Of a stretch of 64,000 nucleotides of DNA, positions 54,161 to 61,938 are shown one piece after another. Positions within the stretch are counted from its first letter, which is position 1; each line of letters begins with the position of its first letter. Under the pieces are notes generated by a model, which ran no database searches, had not been told where the DNA came from, and was given only the letters and a program-made list of their open reading frames with translations. Source of the DNA: Ensifer adhaerens (GTDB lineage Bacteria > Pseudomonadota > Alphaproteobacteria > Rhizobiales > Rhizobiaceae); assembly GCF_020035535.1 (NCBI RefSeq), contig NZ_CP083349.1, positions 124,001 to 188,000 on the forward strand, read 5' to 3'. Position numbers and translations under genes: made by a program.

Positions 54161-54696
54161 TCTTTCCTCGCCTTTGGTGCTTCGGGCCGTCGTGTCTCGT
54201 TGTCGACGCCCGGTTGCAGGATGCCGGATGCGCCGCCCTCCTCTAAGAGCGCCGTGCGTTCGGATGACCGCACAAGGGACGCCCTAGAACTATGATTCTA
54301 GAACATCTTTCCACTTTCGGTGATTCCACGTGAAAGCGGGTTGCTCTAGGGGTCTCGCATCGTTGGCAGGATGCTACAAAATTTTGACGTTTGCGTAAAC
54401 GTCAAAAATTGCGGGTTGCGAAGTTTCGTCGCGTATACCCGCAGAAGTGGAAATGGGCGCGCCGGAAACCCGACGCTTGCGGCACGATCCTGCCAAATCG
54501 TTAAAAACCACCCGCAGGTTAACCGCTTGTTTACCACGTTTCGTGAAAGGTGGGTGTTGAGATGGTCAAAACTGCAACCTGTCCTGGCGTCGCATCGTTG
54601 TAGTTTTGCCCGCGTCGGAAGCGCCACAGGGGTGAAGAAAGCTGTTTTCTTCCGTGACGACTTTCGAGATGGCCGACGACAGGGGCGAAGAACACC
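54161..54696. other. Divergent control region of the fad operon and podJ (536 bp)
   Basis: No gene recognised. It holds the inverted repeat CTAGAA-ctatga-TTCTAG (54284-54301), GATTC (GANTC) sites at 54294 and 54322, the 26-bp operator at 54382-54407, and an AT-richer stretch with GTTAAAAACC and GGTTAACCGC at about 54498-54526 that may belong to the podJ promoter. Confidence 0.6.
54382..54407. promoter_or_regulatory. Palindromic operator, copy 3 (fad operon)
   Basis: Same 26 bp as copy 2: arms TTTTGACGTTT and AAACGTCAAAA around GCGT. It is 222 bp upstream of the acyl-CoA dehydrogenase start and 290 bp upstream of podJ. Confidence 0.85.
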
Positions 54697-57600
54697 ATGA
54701 ATGGATCGCGATCAAATCCTCAGCGCGCAGGCAGCCAGTCCTATAGCGAGCGGCCGTCGCTCGACGCATTGAACCGCACCATCGAAGGTTTGGAGGCCCG
54801 GATCGAGGGCCTGATGAACGGCGCTGCCCGCGACGCGGCCCCAAGGCCGCCCGAGCGCGTTCCCGCCCGCGAACCGGCCAGAGAACCCATAGCGCCCCGT
54901 GACGCCGTCGCCGAGATCATGCAGCGTCAGCGCAGCCTCAGCGCTTCGCGCGAGCGTCCGCCGCTTCGCGATCGGCTGTCGCAGCGCGAGCCGGAACGCT
55001 ACGCCCCGGAACGCATCGCTTCTGAGCGGCCGGTCTCTGCGCGCTTCGCAGAAGAGCCGCGCCCCCAGCCGCTCCATAGTCAGCCGCAGCGCCCGTCCTC
55101 AGCCGTCAACGATATCGCGGAAGCCCTCGTCGGTTTGCGCCAGGACCTGAAACGCGACATCACCGACGGGCTGACGCGCGAGATGAATTCGTTGCGCTCC
55201 GAAATTCGCGGCATCAAGGACCAGGCACAGGATCACAGCTTTGCCGAAGACGTGCGTGGCGACATGCAGCGCCTCGCCGACAGCATCCAGCAGCTCGGCC
55301 GCCAGGCGTCTCCCGCGCAGGCCGATGCGCTACGCGGAGACTTCGACGAACTGCGGGCGATGATCGACGGCCTGGCGCGTGAAGACAGCATGCGCCGCAT
55401 GGAAAACCGCTGGAACGGCGTCGAGGATCGGCTGATCGCGTTTGATCAGAACCGTGACGACGAGCTGGTGGCACTTGCCTATCGGCTGGACGAGATCAAG
55501 TCGCAGATCGGCTCGCTGAACAACAGCTCTGCCGTCGACGTGCTGGAAGACAAGCTGATCGCTGTCGCGCAGGCGATCGAAATGCTCGGCCGGCAGATCC
55601 AGCCCGACGATCGCCGTCTCGTTTCGCAGTTTGCGGATATCGACAGCCGGCTCGACGAAATCAGCCGCGCCATCGCTGCCAACAGCCGCACGACGACCGC
55701 ACTCGATGGCGGCTTCGGCAATCGCCTGGAAAATCGGCTCGGCGACCTTTCCCGTCAGATCGACAGCCTGTCGCGCCCGAACGATTCCGGGCTCGGCGCA
55801 CGCCTGGAGGCTTTGACGAGCCGGGTCGAGGATCTCGCCGGCGAGAAGGCGGCCGCCCGTCTCGAGGAGCGGCTCGACCAGCTTTCGCTGCTGATGGAGC
55901 GCAGCAACAGGACCGCACAGTCGGATCTCAACGACTACCTGTCGGACATTTCGCGCAAGATCGAGGCCTTGGACCAGGGCAGCGTCAACGACGCGCTGGC
56001 CGAGCGGCTCGACTATCTGGCGCGCCGGATCGACGAACTTGACGCGCATGGGGCTCAGCCTGCCTCCGACCCGCGTTTCGATCGGCTGGAAGATCGCCTT
56101 GTCGGCATTGCACAGCGTCTCGAAGAGACCCACGCCGCGCCGTTCGACGATCGCGCCGCCCTGCAGAATCTGGAAGCACAGATCGCCAATCTGTCGACGC
56201 TGGTCAGCCAACCGCGCGCGGACGTTGCCGCGAGCGCCATGCCCGTCGATTTCGAAAACCGCATGAGCGCACTCGAGGACTACCTCTCGACCAGCGACGA
56301 ATACATCGTCGAGGCCGCTCGTCAGGCGGCCGAAGCGGTGATGGAAGCCTACGCCAAGAATGGTTCTCCACGCGGTTCCGGCGGAGATCTCGCGGCAATC
56401 TCGGCGCTTGCCGAGGACCTTCGCACGCTCGAGGACCTGAGCCGCTCCAGCGAGGAGCGGACGGCGCGCACCTTCGAGGCTTTGCACGAGACGCTCGTGC
56501 ATATCGCCGACAAGCTGGAGCGCATCGAAAATCGCGAGCCGACGATGGCGGCGCGGACCGAGGCGCCGGTAATGCGCGAACCGGCGATGATGCCGAGGGC
56601 CGCACAGCCGGATTTCAACGATCCATTCGGCGGCAACGAGCTCGACGACCGATACGAGGACCTGCAGCGCAACGTCCGCGCCCTGCAGGCTGAAGATCAG
56701 GCGGTGGTCGCGCAGGTCGCAGAGCCGGAAACGGCTTTTGCCGACGAGCAACAGGTCTCGACCGTTGAAGTCGAAGACGTGCGCGAACCGGCCGCTGCAG
56801 CCCGCACCGGCCTGCTTGCAGGTTTGACCCGGCGCTTCTCCGGCAAGCGGTCCGAGCCGGCGCCGGAACAGGCTCGGCAGATCGTCGAGCCGACCCCGTC
56901 GATCGATCCGTCCGAAATGCTTGCGCCCGAGGAAGCCAACCAGCTGCTGGAGCCGGGTTCGGGCGTTCCAGACGTCAAGAAGATCCTGGAGCGCGTGCGC
57001 GCCGGCCAGATGAGCAAGGCGGGTGTGCAGCCCGCCGACGGCGACAAGTCGGATTTCATCGCCGCCGCCCGCCGCGCCGCCCAGCTCGCCGTCGAAGAGG
57101 CCGACACCCTGAACAAGGCCGGTCAGGGCGGGAAGACCTCCGGCATCGGCGGCGCTTTTGCCCGTCACCGCCGGCCGATCCTGATGGCCGTCGGCGCGGT
57201 CCTGCTGGCGATCATGTCCTATCCGCTCGTCACCAACATGCTGAAGAAGCAAGAGAGCGCACCGGTCGAGCCGGCTGCGATCATCGAGCATCAGGCAGTG
57301 CCGGAATCGCGCGAAAACAAGATCGTCGACGGCCTGTTGCCGCAGAGCGCGGCCGTGGCGCCGGCTGAAACGTCGCTTACGGCATCCGGGACCCCGGCCG
57401 CATCACCTCTCGATTCCGCTGAAGCACCAGCGAAGATATCTCAAGCTTCGATCTCGGTCCCGGCGACGACCGTGCCGACGACCAGCATCGGGACGCCGGT
57501 CGAGGAAAAGGCACCGATGCTCGCGCCGGTGGCGGAGACGAAAGCTGCTTCGCCGGTTTCCGAGTTCCAGCCGACGCCGGCCGGCAATGCGCCTGCCAGC

Positions 57601-58530
57601 GGTGCTGCCCTTGTCAGTTCATCCGCCGAGAGCGCGGCGACACCGGCGCTGTCGCCGGTCGCCGCACCGGGCGACGTCGTCCTGCCTGAAGGTTTCGGTC
57701 CAGCCGCCCTGGTGACGGCCGCCAAGGGGGGCGATCCGCTTGCCTACTACGAGATCGGCGCTCGCTATACCGAGGGGCGCGGGGTTCTGGAAAACATGGC
57801 GGAAGCCGCCAAGTGGTATCAGCGCGCGGCCGATGCCGGCGTCGTTCCGGCGCAGTACCGCCTTGCGAGCATGTACGAGAAGGGCACGGGCGTGACACGC
57901 GACGCCGCCAAGGCGAAAGCGCTCTATCTCGCTTCCGCCGGCCAGGGCAACGCCAGCGCCATGCACAATCTTGCTGTCATGCTGGCGAGTGGCCGTGACG
58001 GTGCCCCGGATTTTGCCGAGGCGACGAAGTGGTTCGCGAAGGCGGCCGAACTCGGCATTCGCGATAGCCAGTTCAACCTTGCCGTCCTCTATGCGCGTGG
58101 CAACGGCGTACCGCAGGATCTCACCGAATCCTACAAGTGGTTCTCGGCCGCCGCCCGCGAAGGTGATGTGGATGCCGCCGCCAAGCGCGACGAAGTTGCC
58201 AAGGCGATGAAGCCCGAGCAGCTCGAAAGCGCCAAGGCGAAGGCGGATGCCTGGAAAGCACAGCCGGTCGACGCCAAGATGAACACGGTGGACGTTCCGG
58301 ATGCCTGGGTCGGCCCGGCCAACAAGACCGCCAGCGTCGACATGACCAAGGCGGTCCGCAACATCCAGGCGATCCTGAATAACAACGGCTTTGACGCCGG
58401 CAAGCCGGATGGCCAGATGGGCAAGAAGACCGTGGCGGCCATCAAGGCCTTCCAGAAGTCGGTCGGCCAGGAGCCGACGGGCGAGATTACCGAGCAGCTG
58501 GTCAAGGAATTGCTGAAGCGCAATTCCTGA
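54697..58530 (+). CDS. podJ: Polar organelle development protein PodJ
   Basis: Polarity scaffold of alphaproteobacteria, 1277 residues. Cytoplasmic N-terminal part (to about 825) is mostly long coiled coil with repeated units of the form RLDELSR/LEDRL; an acidic/proline-rich segment lies near 640-760. One TM helix at about 829-849 (RRPILMAVGAVLLAIMSYPLV). The periplasmic side has a Ser/Ala/Pro-rich linker, Sel1/TPR-like repeats at about 1003-1160 (ALVTAAKGGDPLAYYEIGARYTEGRGV and two more), and a C-terminal peptidoglycan-binding domain (about 1215-1275, RNIQAILNNNGFDAGKPDGQMGKKTVAAIKAFQKSVG). This order matches PodJ of Caulobacter and PodJ1 of S. meliloti, which localises polar factors and affects motility and envelope. 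GANTC sites lie upstream. Confidence 0.94.
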   Translation: MNGSRSNPQRAGSQSYSERPSLDALNRTIEGLEARIEGLMNGAARDAAPRPPERVPAREPAREPIAPRDAVAEIMQRQRSLSASRERPPLRDRLSQREPERYAPERIASERPVSARFAEEPRPQPLHSQPQRPSSAVNDIAEALVGLRQDLKRDITDGLTREMNSLRSEIRGIKDQAQDHSFAEDVRGDMQRLADSIQQLGRQASPAQADALRGDFDELRAMIDGLAREDSMRRMENRWNGVEDRLIAFDQNRDDELVALAYRLDEIKSQIGSLNNSSAVDVLEDKLIAVAQAIEMLGRQIQPDDRRLVSQFADIDSRLDEISRAIAANSRTTTALDGGFGNRLENRLGDLSRQIDSLSRPNDSGLGARLEALTSRVEDLAGEKAAARLEERLDQLSLLMERSNRTAQSDLNDYLSDISRKIEALDQGSVNDALAERLDYLARRIDELDAHGAQPASDPRFDRLEDRLVGIAQRLEETHAAPFDDRAALQNLEAQIANLSTLVSQPRADVAASAMPVDFENRMSALEDYLSTSDEYIVEAARQAAEAVMEAYAKNGSPRGSGGDLAAISALAEDLRTLEDLSRSSEERTARTFEALHETLVHIADKLERIENREPTMAARTEAPVMREPAMMPRAAQPDFNDPFGGNELDDRYEDLQRNVRALQAEDQAVVAQVAEPETAFADEQQVSTVEVEDVREPAAAARTGLLAGLTRRFSGKRSEPAPEQARQIVEPTPSIDPSEMLAPEEANQLLEPGSGVPDVKKILERVRAGQMSKAGVQPADGDKSDFIAAARRAAQLAVEEADTLNKAGQGGKTSGIGGAFARHRRPILMAVGAVLLAIMSYPLVTNMLKKQESAPVEPAAIIEHQAVPESRENKIVDGLLPQSAAVAPAETSLTASGTPAASPLDSAEAPAKISQASISVPATTVPTTSIGTPVEEKAPMLAPVAETKAASPVSEFQPTPAGNAPASGAALVSSSAESAATPALSPVAAPGDVVLPEGFGPAALVTAAKGGDPLAYYEIGARYTEGRGVLENMAEAAKWYQRAADAGVVPAQYRLASMYEKGTGVTRDAAKAKALYLASAGQGNASAMHNLAVMLASGRDGAPDFAEATKWFAKAAELGIRDSQFNLAVLYARGNGVPQDLTESYKWFSAAAREGDVDAAAKRDEVAKAMKPEQLESAKAKADAWKAQPVDAKMNTVDVPDAWVGPANKTASVDMTKAVRNIQAILNNNGFDAGKPDGQMGKKTVAAIKAFQKSVGQEPTGEITEQLVKELLKRNS

Positions 58531-58869
58531 CCTTTGGACTTGCGCCGTAATAAAGCCGCAGAGCCGGGCGACACGGGTTGCGGGTGGCGAAGCCGTCTGC
58601 CATGTGGCTGAAAAGGTTGAAATGTCAGGCCTGCTGCATAATTCCTTAATCGGAATCAGGCTAAGGAAGAATTGATGCAGCAATCAAGGTCCGACTGTGG
58701 CCTTGGCACGTCCTGGTGGAAGCGCAACGCTGCAGGAGTGCATGACGAAAGCCGCCTCGCCCTCGGGAGAGGTGCCGGCCTTTCGAATAATCCCTCATTC
58801 GTGGTGAATTGCTTGCCACACTAACCGGTTTGCCCGCATTGCGGGCCGTTGGCATATCGAGGACCCGGC
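58531..58869. other. Intergenic region with bulged hairpin (339 bp)
   Basis: Between podJ and the TSUP gene. It contains the imperfect inverted repeat at 58632-58682. I see no coding frame with a ribosome binding site. The podJ side has no clear intrinsic terminator. Confidence 0.5.
58632..58682 (+). repeat. Bulged inverted repeat upstream of the TSUP gene
   Basis: TGCTGCAT, AATT and CCTTA on the left pair in order with TAAGG, AATT and ATGCAGCA on the right (17 bp), with an AAG bulge and a G bulge on the right arm and a 13-base loop. It is about 190 bp before the TSUP start. Confidence 0.6.
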
Positions 58870-59796
58870 GTGACGATCTATCTGCCCATCGCAGAGTTGT
58901 CGGTGAACATACTCATCATTCTCGGTATGGGCGCAGCCGTCGGCTTTCTGTCCGGCATGTTCGGCGTCGGCGGCGGCTTCCTGATCACACCGCTCCTGAT
59001 CTTCTACAATATTCCGCCTGTCGTGGCGGTGGCGACCGGCGCCAACCAGGTGGTGGCCTCGTCGATCTCGGGCGCGATCACGCATTTCCGGCGCGGCACC
59101 ATCGATATCAAGCTCGGCACGGTGCTTCTATGCGGGGGTCTTGCCGGCGCGACGGTCGGCGTCTGGCTATTCTCGCTGCTGCGCCGCCTCGGTCAGCTCG
59201 ATCTGGTGATTTCGCTGCTCTATGTCGTGCTGCTCGGCACCGTCGGCGGCCTGATGCTTTGGGAAAGCATCACCGCCATGCGCAAGGCGGCCAAGAACCA
59301 GCAGACGACCTTGCGCCGTCCCGGACAGCACAACTGGGTGCATGGCCTGCCGCTGAAGATGCGCTTCAAGAAGTCGAAGATCTATCTGAGCGTCATTCCG
59401 GTGATCGCTCTCGGGTTCTGCATCGGTATCCTGACCTCGGTCATGGGTGTCGGCGGCGGCTTCATCATGGTGCCGGCGATGATCTATCTCCTGCGCATCC
59501 CGACGAACGTCGTCGTCGGTACGTCGCTGTTCCAGATCATATTCGTCTCGGCCTATACGGTCATCGTCCAGGCATCGACCAACTATACTGTCGACATCGT
59601 GCTCGCCTTCGTCCTGATGATCGCCGGCGTCATCGGTGCTCAGTATGGCGTGCGCGTCGGTCAGAAGCTGCGCGGCGAACAATTGCGCGCGCTGCTGGCG
59701 CTCCTCGTTCTCGCCGTCGGCATCCGTCTGGCGATCGAGCTCGTCATCCCGCCGAAGGACGTCTATTCGGTCGTATCCGCGGGGTTCGGTTTCTGA
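58870..59796 (+). CDS. TSUP-family (TauE/SafE-like) permease
   Basis: A 308-residue sulfite/organosulfur-anion exporter-type permease. Both repeats carry the family glycine motif: GAAVGFLSGMFGVGGGFLITPLLIF near the N-terminus and IGILTSVMGVGGGFIMVPAMIYLLRIPTNVVVGTSLFQIIF in the second half. GTG start with CGAGGA upstream; a TTG seven codons earlier is less likely. Its stop overlaps the ATG of the next gene (TGATG), so the two are translationally coupled. Substrate unknown; sulfite, sulfoacetate or related anions are typical for the family. Confidence 0.9.
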   Translation: MTIYLPIAELSVNILIILGMGAAVGFLSGMFGVGGGFLITPLLIFYNIPPVVAVATGANQVVASSISGAITHFRRGTIDIKLGTVLLCGGLAGATVGVWLFSLLRRLGQLDLVISLLYVVLLGTVGGLMLWESITAMRKAAKNQQTTLRRPGQHNWVHGLPLKMRFKKSKIYLSVIPVIALGFCIGILTSVMGVGGGFIMVPAMIYLLRIPTNVVVGTSLFQIIFVSAYTVIVQASTNYTVDIVLAFVLMIAGVIGAQYGVRVGQKLRGEQLRALLALLVLAVGIRLAIELVIPPKDVYSVVSAGFGF

Positions 59797-60596
59797 TGAT
59801 CCGTTTTGCCCGCACAGCACTCGCTCTTTTCGTCCTTGCCCTGGCCGCGCCGGCCGGTGCCGCCCTGCAGGAAGAAAACGCCGATCTCACAGAGAAGCTG
59901 GAGATCGGCATCTCCACCGACGAGATCGCCATTACCTCGGATTTTCGCGGCGCGGATCTGACGATCTTCGGCGCAGTGGACGGTTTTGATTCCGGGTTAT
60001 TGGCCCAAGGCCGGTACAACATCATCGTGTCCCTCGAAGGCCCGAAAGACAACGCGACGGTGCGCAAGAAGGAGCGCGTCTTCGGCATCTGGGTGAACAC
60101 CAGCTCCATGACCTTCGAGCTGGTGCCGGAATCCTATTCGCTGTCGAGCACGCGCGATATCGAAACGATCGCGCCGCCCGGCGAGATGGGCAACATGGGC
60201 ATCGGTGTCGATCATATGCGGTTGGTCCCGCTCGGTTTCGTCGGCGACGGCAGCAATCTCGGCGAGTTCCGCGATGCTTTCCGTCGCATCCGTGAAACGA
60301 GCGGCGTCTACGAGCGCGATCCGGGCGGGGTGCAGTTCATCAGTGCGAGCCTGTTCAAGGCCTCGGTGCGCCTGCCGGCGAACGTGCCGAACGGGGTCCA
60401 CGTGGTGCGCGCCTATCTCTTCCGCGACGGCGTCTTCGTTGCCGCCAAGGCGCTGCCGCTGCGTGTCGTCAAGACGGGCCTGGAGCAGTTCATTACCCAG
60501 GCCGCGCATCAGCAGCCGCTTTTCTACGGTCTCGTCGCCGTCCTGCTCGCAGTCATCACAGGCTGGGGCGCCAGCGTGATCTTCCGCAAGGAATAG
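59796..60596 (+). CDS. TIGR02186-family membrane protein
   Basis: A 266-residue protein with a cleavable signal (ALALFVLALAAPAGAAL), a beta-rich periplasmic domain and a C-terminal TM anchor (FYGLVAVLLAVITGWGASVIF). Family landmarks: LEIGISTDEIAITSDFRGADLTIFGAV, RVFGIWVNTSSMTFELVPESYSLSS, and LPANVPNGVHVVRAYLFRDGVFV. Members are almost always next to a TSUP permease, as here with a one-base overlap, so it is probably an accessory subunit or ligand-presenting partner (inference). Function undescribed to my knowledge. Confidence 0.88.
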   Translation: MIRFARTALALFVLALAAPAGAALQEENADLTEKLEIGISTDEIAITSDFRGADLTIFGAVDGFDSGLLAQGRYNIIVSLEGPKDNATVRKKERVFGIWVNTSSMTFELVPESYSLSSTRDIETIAPPGEMGNMGIGVDHMRLVPLGFVGDGSNLGEFRDAFRRIRETSGVYERDPGGVQFISASLFKASVRLPANVPNGVHVVRAYLFRDGVFVAAKALPLRVVKTGLEQFITQAAHQQPLFYGLVAVLLAVITGWGASVIFRKE

Positions 60597-60807
60597 TTTG
60601 GGCAGAAGCTTGCCTTGCGTTTGCTTTTGCCCGGCACGCGTTTAAAGAAAGAGCAGCAGGATGCTTTAGGGGTAAAGTACCCGGTGTCCCGAACATGTTG
60701 ATCTGAACGCGTCGCGCCAAAAGGCGTGGTGAGTTCGAGAAAGCGATGCAGCTTGCGCCTATCCCCCGGATGACGGCAAGCGACGCGACACAGACAGAGG
60801 AAGCTCG

Positions 60808-61044
60808 ATGAAACCGATTTTTGTCCAGTTGCAGTGCGCTCCCGGCAAGACCTACGAAGTCGCCGACGAGATCTACCGCAAGGAGATCGTTTCGGAGATG
60901 TACTCGACGAGCGGCGATTACGACCTGATCATCAAGGTCTACATCGAAGAAGGCCAGGACATCGGCAAGTTCATCAACGACAACATTGCCACGGTGCCGG
61001 GCATCTCGCGCTCGCTGACCACCCTGACGTTCAACGCGTTCTGA
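60808..61044 (+). CDS. Stand-alone Lrp/AsnC ligand-binding (RAM) domain protein
   Basis: A 78-residue protein that is only the regulatory domain of Lrp/AsnC regulators, without DNA-binding part: FVQLQCAPGKTYEVADEIYRKEIVSEMYSTSGDYDLIIKVYIEEGQDIGKFINDNIATVPGISRSLTTLTFNAF. The SGDYDLIIKV and GI-x-R-x-x-T motifs are the RAM effector signature. Such proteins form ring-like oligomers and may bind amino acids or modulate full-length Lrp proteins. GAGGAAG precedes the ATG. Followed by an intrinsic terminator. Confidence 0.92.
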   Translation: MKPIFVQLQCAPGKTYEVADEIYRKEIVSEMYSTSGDYDLIIKVYIEEGQDIGKFINDNIATVPGISRSLTTLTFNAF

Positions 61045-61059
61045 TTACAGGCGGAGCCC

Positions 61060-61086
61060 CGGCGCGGGAGAGCCGCGCCGTTTTCC
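61060..61086 (+). terminator. Intrinsic terminator after the Lrp-domain gene
   Basis: CGGCGCGG (61060-61067) pairs with CCGCGCCG (61073-61080), loop GAGAG, followed by TTTTCC. It is 15 bp after the stop and just before the convergent pdeM stop. Confidence 0.88.
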
Positions 61087-61095
61087 CCGCTCTCG

Positions 61096-61821
61096 TCAGG
61101 CGATGAGATTGGCAAACCGTACTGAATAGATCCGGTCGCGCCCGAGCATATGGGCGACCAGCTTGCTGCGGTCGAACAGCCCGGTCATCGCCCGATGCCT
61201 GAGGTCGAGCCCGCCGGTGGTCACACCAAAGGCGGGCATCAGCATGCGTGTGCCGTCCGTCGCAAAGCAGGCGCGGCGCACGGCCCTGTCCCGTCTGACC
61301 ACCGTTGCTGCCGGATGCAGATGACCGGCGATCTCGCCCGCGACTTCGCCGCGCTTCGGCTCATGCCGGAAAACGAGACCGGCATGGCTAAGCTCGTCCA
61401 TCGAGGCGCCCGGGAGCCCAAAGGCGCCGTCCGGGTCGTGGTTGCCGTTGATCCAGACCCATTCCCGCCCGAGCGCCATGGCGGCAATCATGTGGCGGAA
61501 CGTGTCTGGCATCGCAGCTGAGCCGACGCGGTCGTGGAAATTGTCGCCGAGGCTGATGACGAGTTTCGGATTGTGACGGGCGATCGCGGCTTCGAGAACG
61601 CGTAGCGTCGCCAGCGTATCATAGGGCGGCAGCAGCATGCCGCGCCGGGCAAAGGCGGAACCTTTTTCCAGGTGAAGATCGGAAACGACGAGCGTGCTTG
61701 TCTCCGGCAGATAGAGGCTGCCGAGCGGATCGCACATCGCCGCGACTCCGTTGACGATTGTCTGGGCGTGGAGGAGCGGGGCAGTGGTCTGAGCCGAGAG
61801 GGCGTGGGCGAGCCGGTGCAT
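61096..61821 (-). CDS. pdeM: Ligase-associated DNA damage response endonuclease PdeM
   Basis: A 241-residue calcineurin-type metallophosphoesterase of the ligase-associated DNA repair cluster. Metal-binding motifs in order: VVSDLHLEKGSAFARRG (DxH), GDNFHDR (GDxxxD), NGNHD, and GHLHP. In this cluster it accompanies an Lhr-type helicase, an ATP-dependent ligase and an exonuclease. The helicase ends 117 bp upstream on the same strand, giving helicase-pdeM order; ligase and exonuclease would lie beyond the window, if present. Confidence 0.92.
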   Translation of the reverse strand: MHRLAHALSAQTTAPLLHAQTIVNGVAAMCDPLGSLYLPETSTLVVSDLHLEKGSAFARRGMLLPPYDTLATLRVLEAAIARHNPKLVISLGDNFHDRVGSAAMPDTFRHMIAAMALGREWVWINGNHDPDGAFGLPGASMDELSHAGLVFRHEPKRGEVAGEIAGHLHPAATVVRRDRAVRRACFATDGTRMLMPAFGVTTGGLDLRHRAMTGLFDRSKLVAHMLGRDRIYSVRFANLIA

Positions 61822-61938
61822 GGTTATGGTCTCGCACGCTCTGTACGGAGGGGGGTACCCGCCTGACGCGGCAGACCGTCCAGAGAGGGATCACCCGCCC
61901 AACGCCACCGACTGCTCATTCTCAAAACCATTTTGCTA

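Noticed and set aside
55330..57291. 653-codon open frame antisense to podJ
   Set aside because: Shadow of the coiled-coil repeats of podJ; periodic composition explains the lack of stops.
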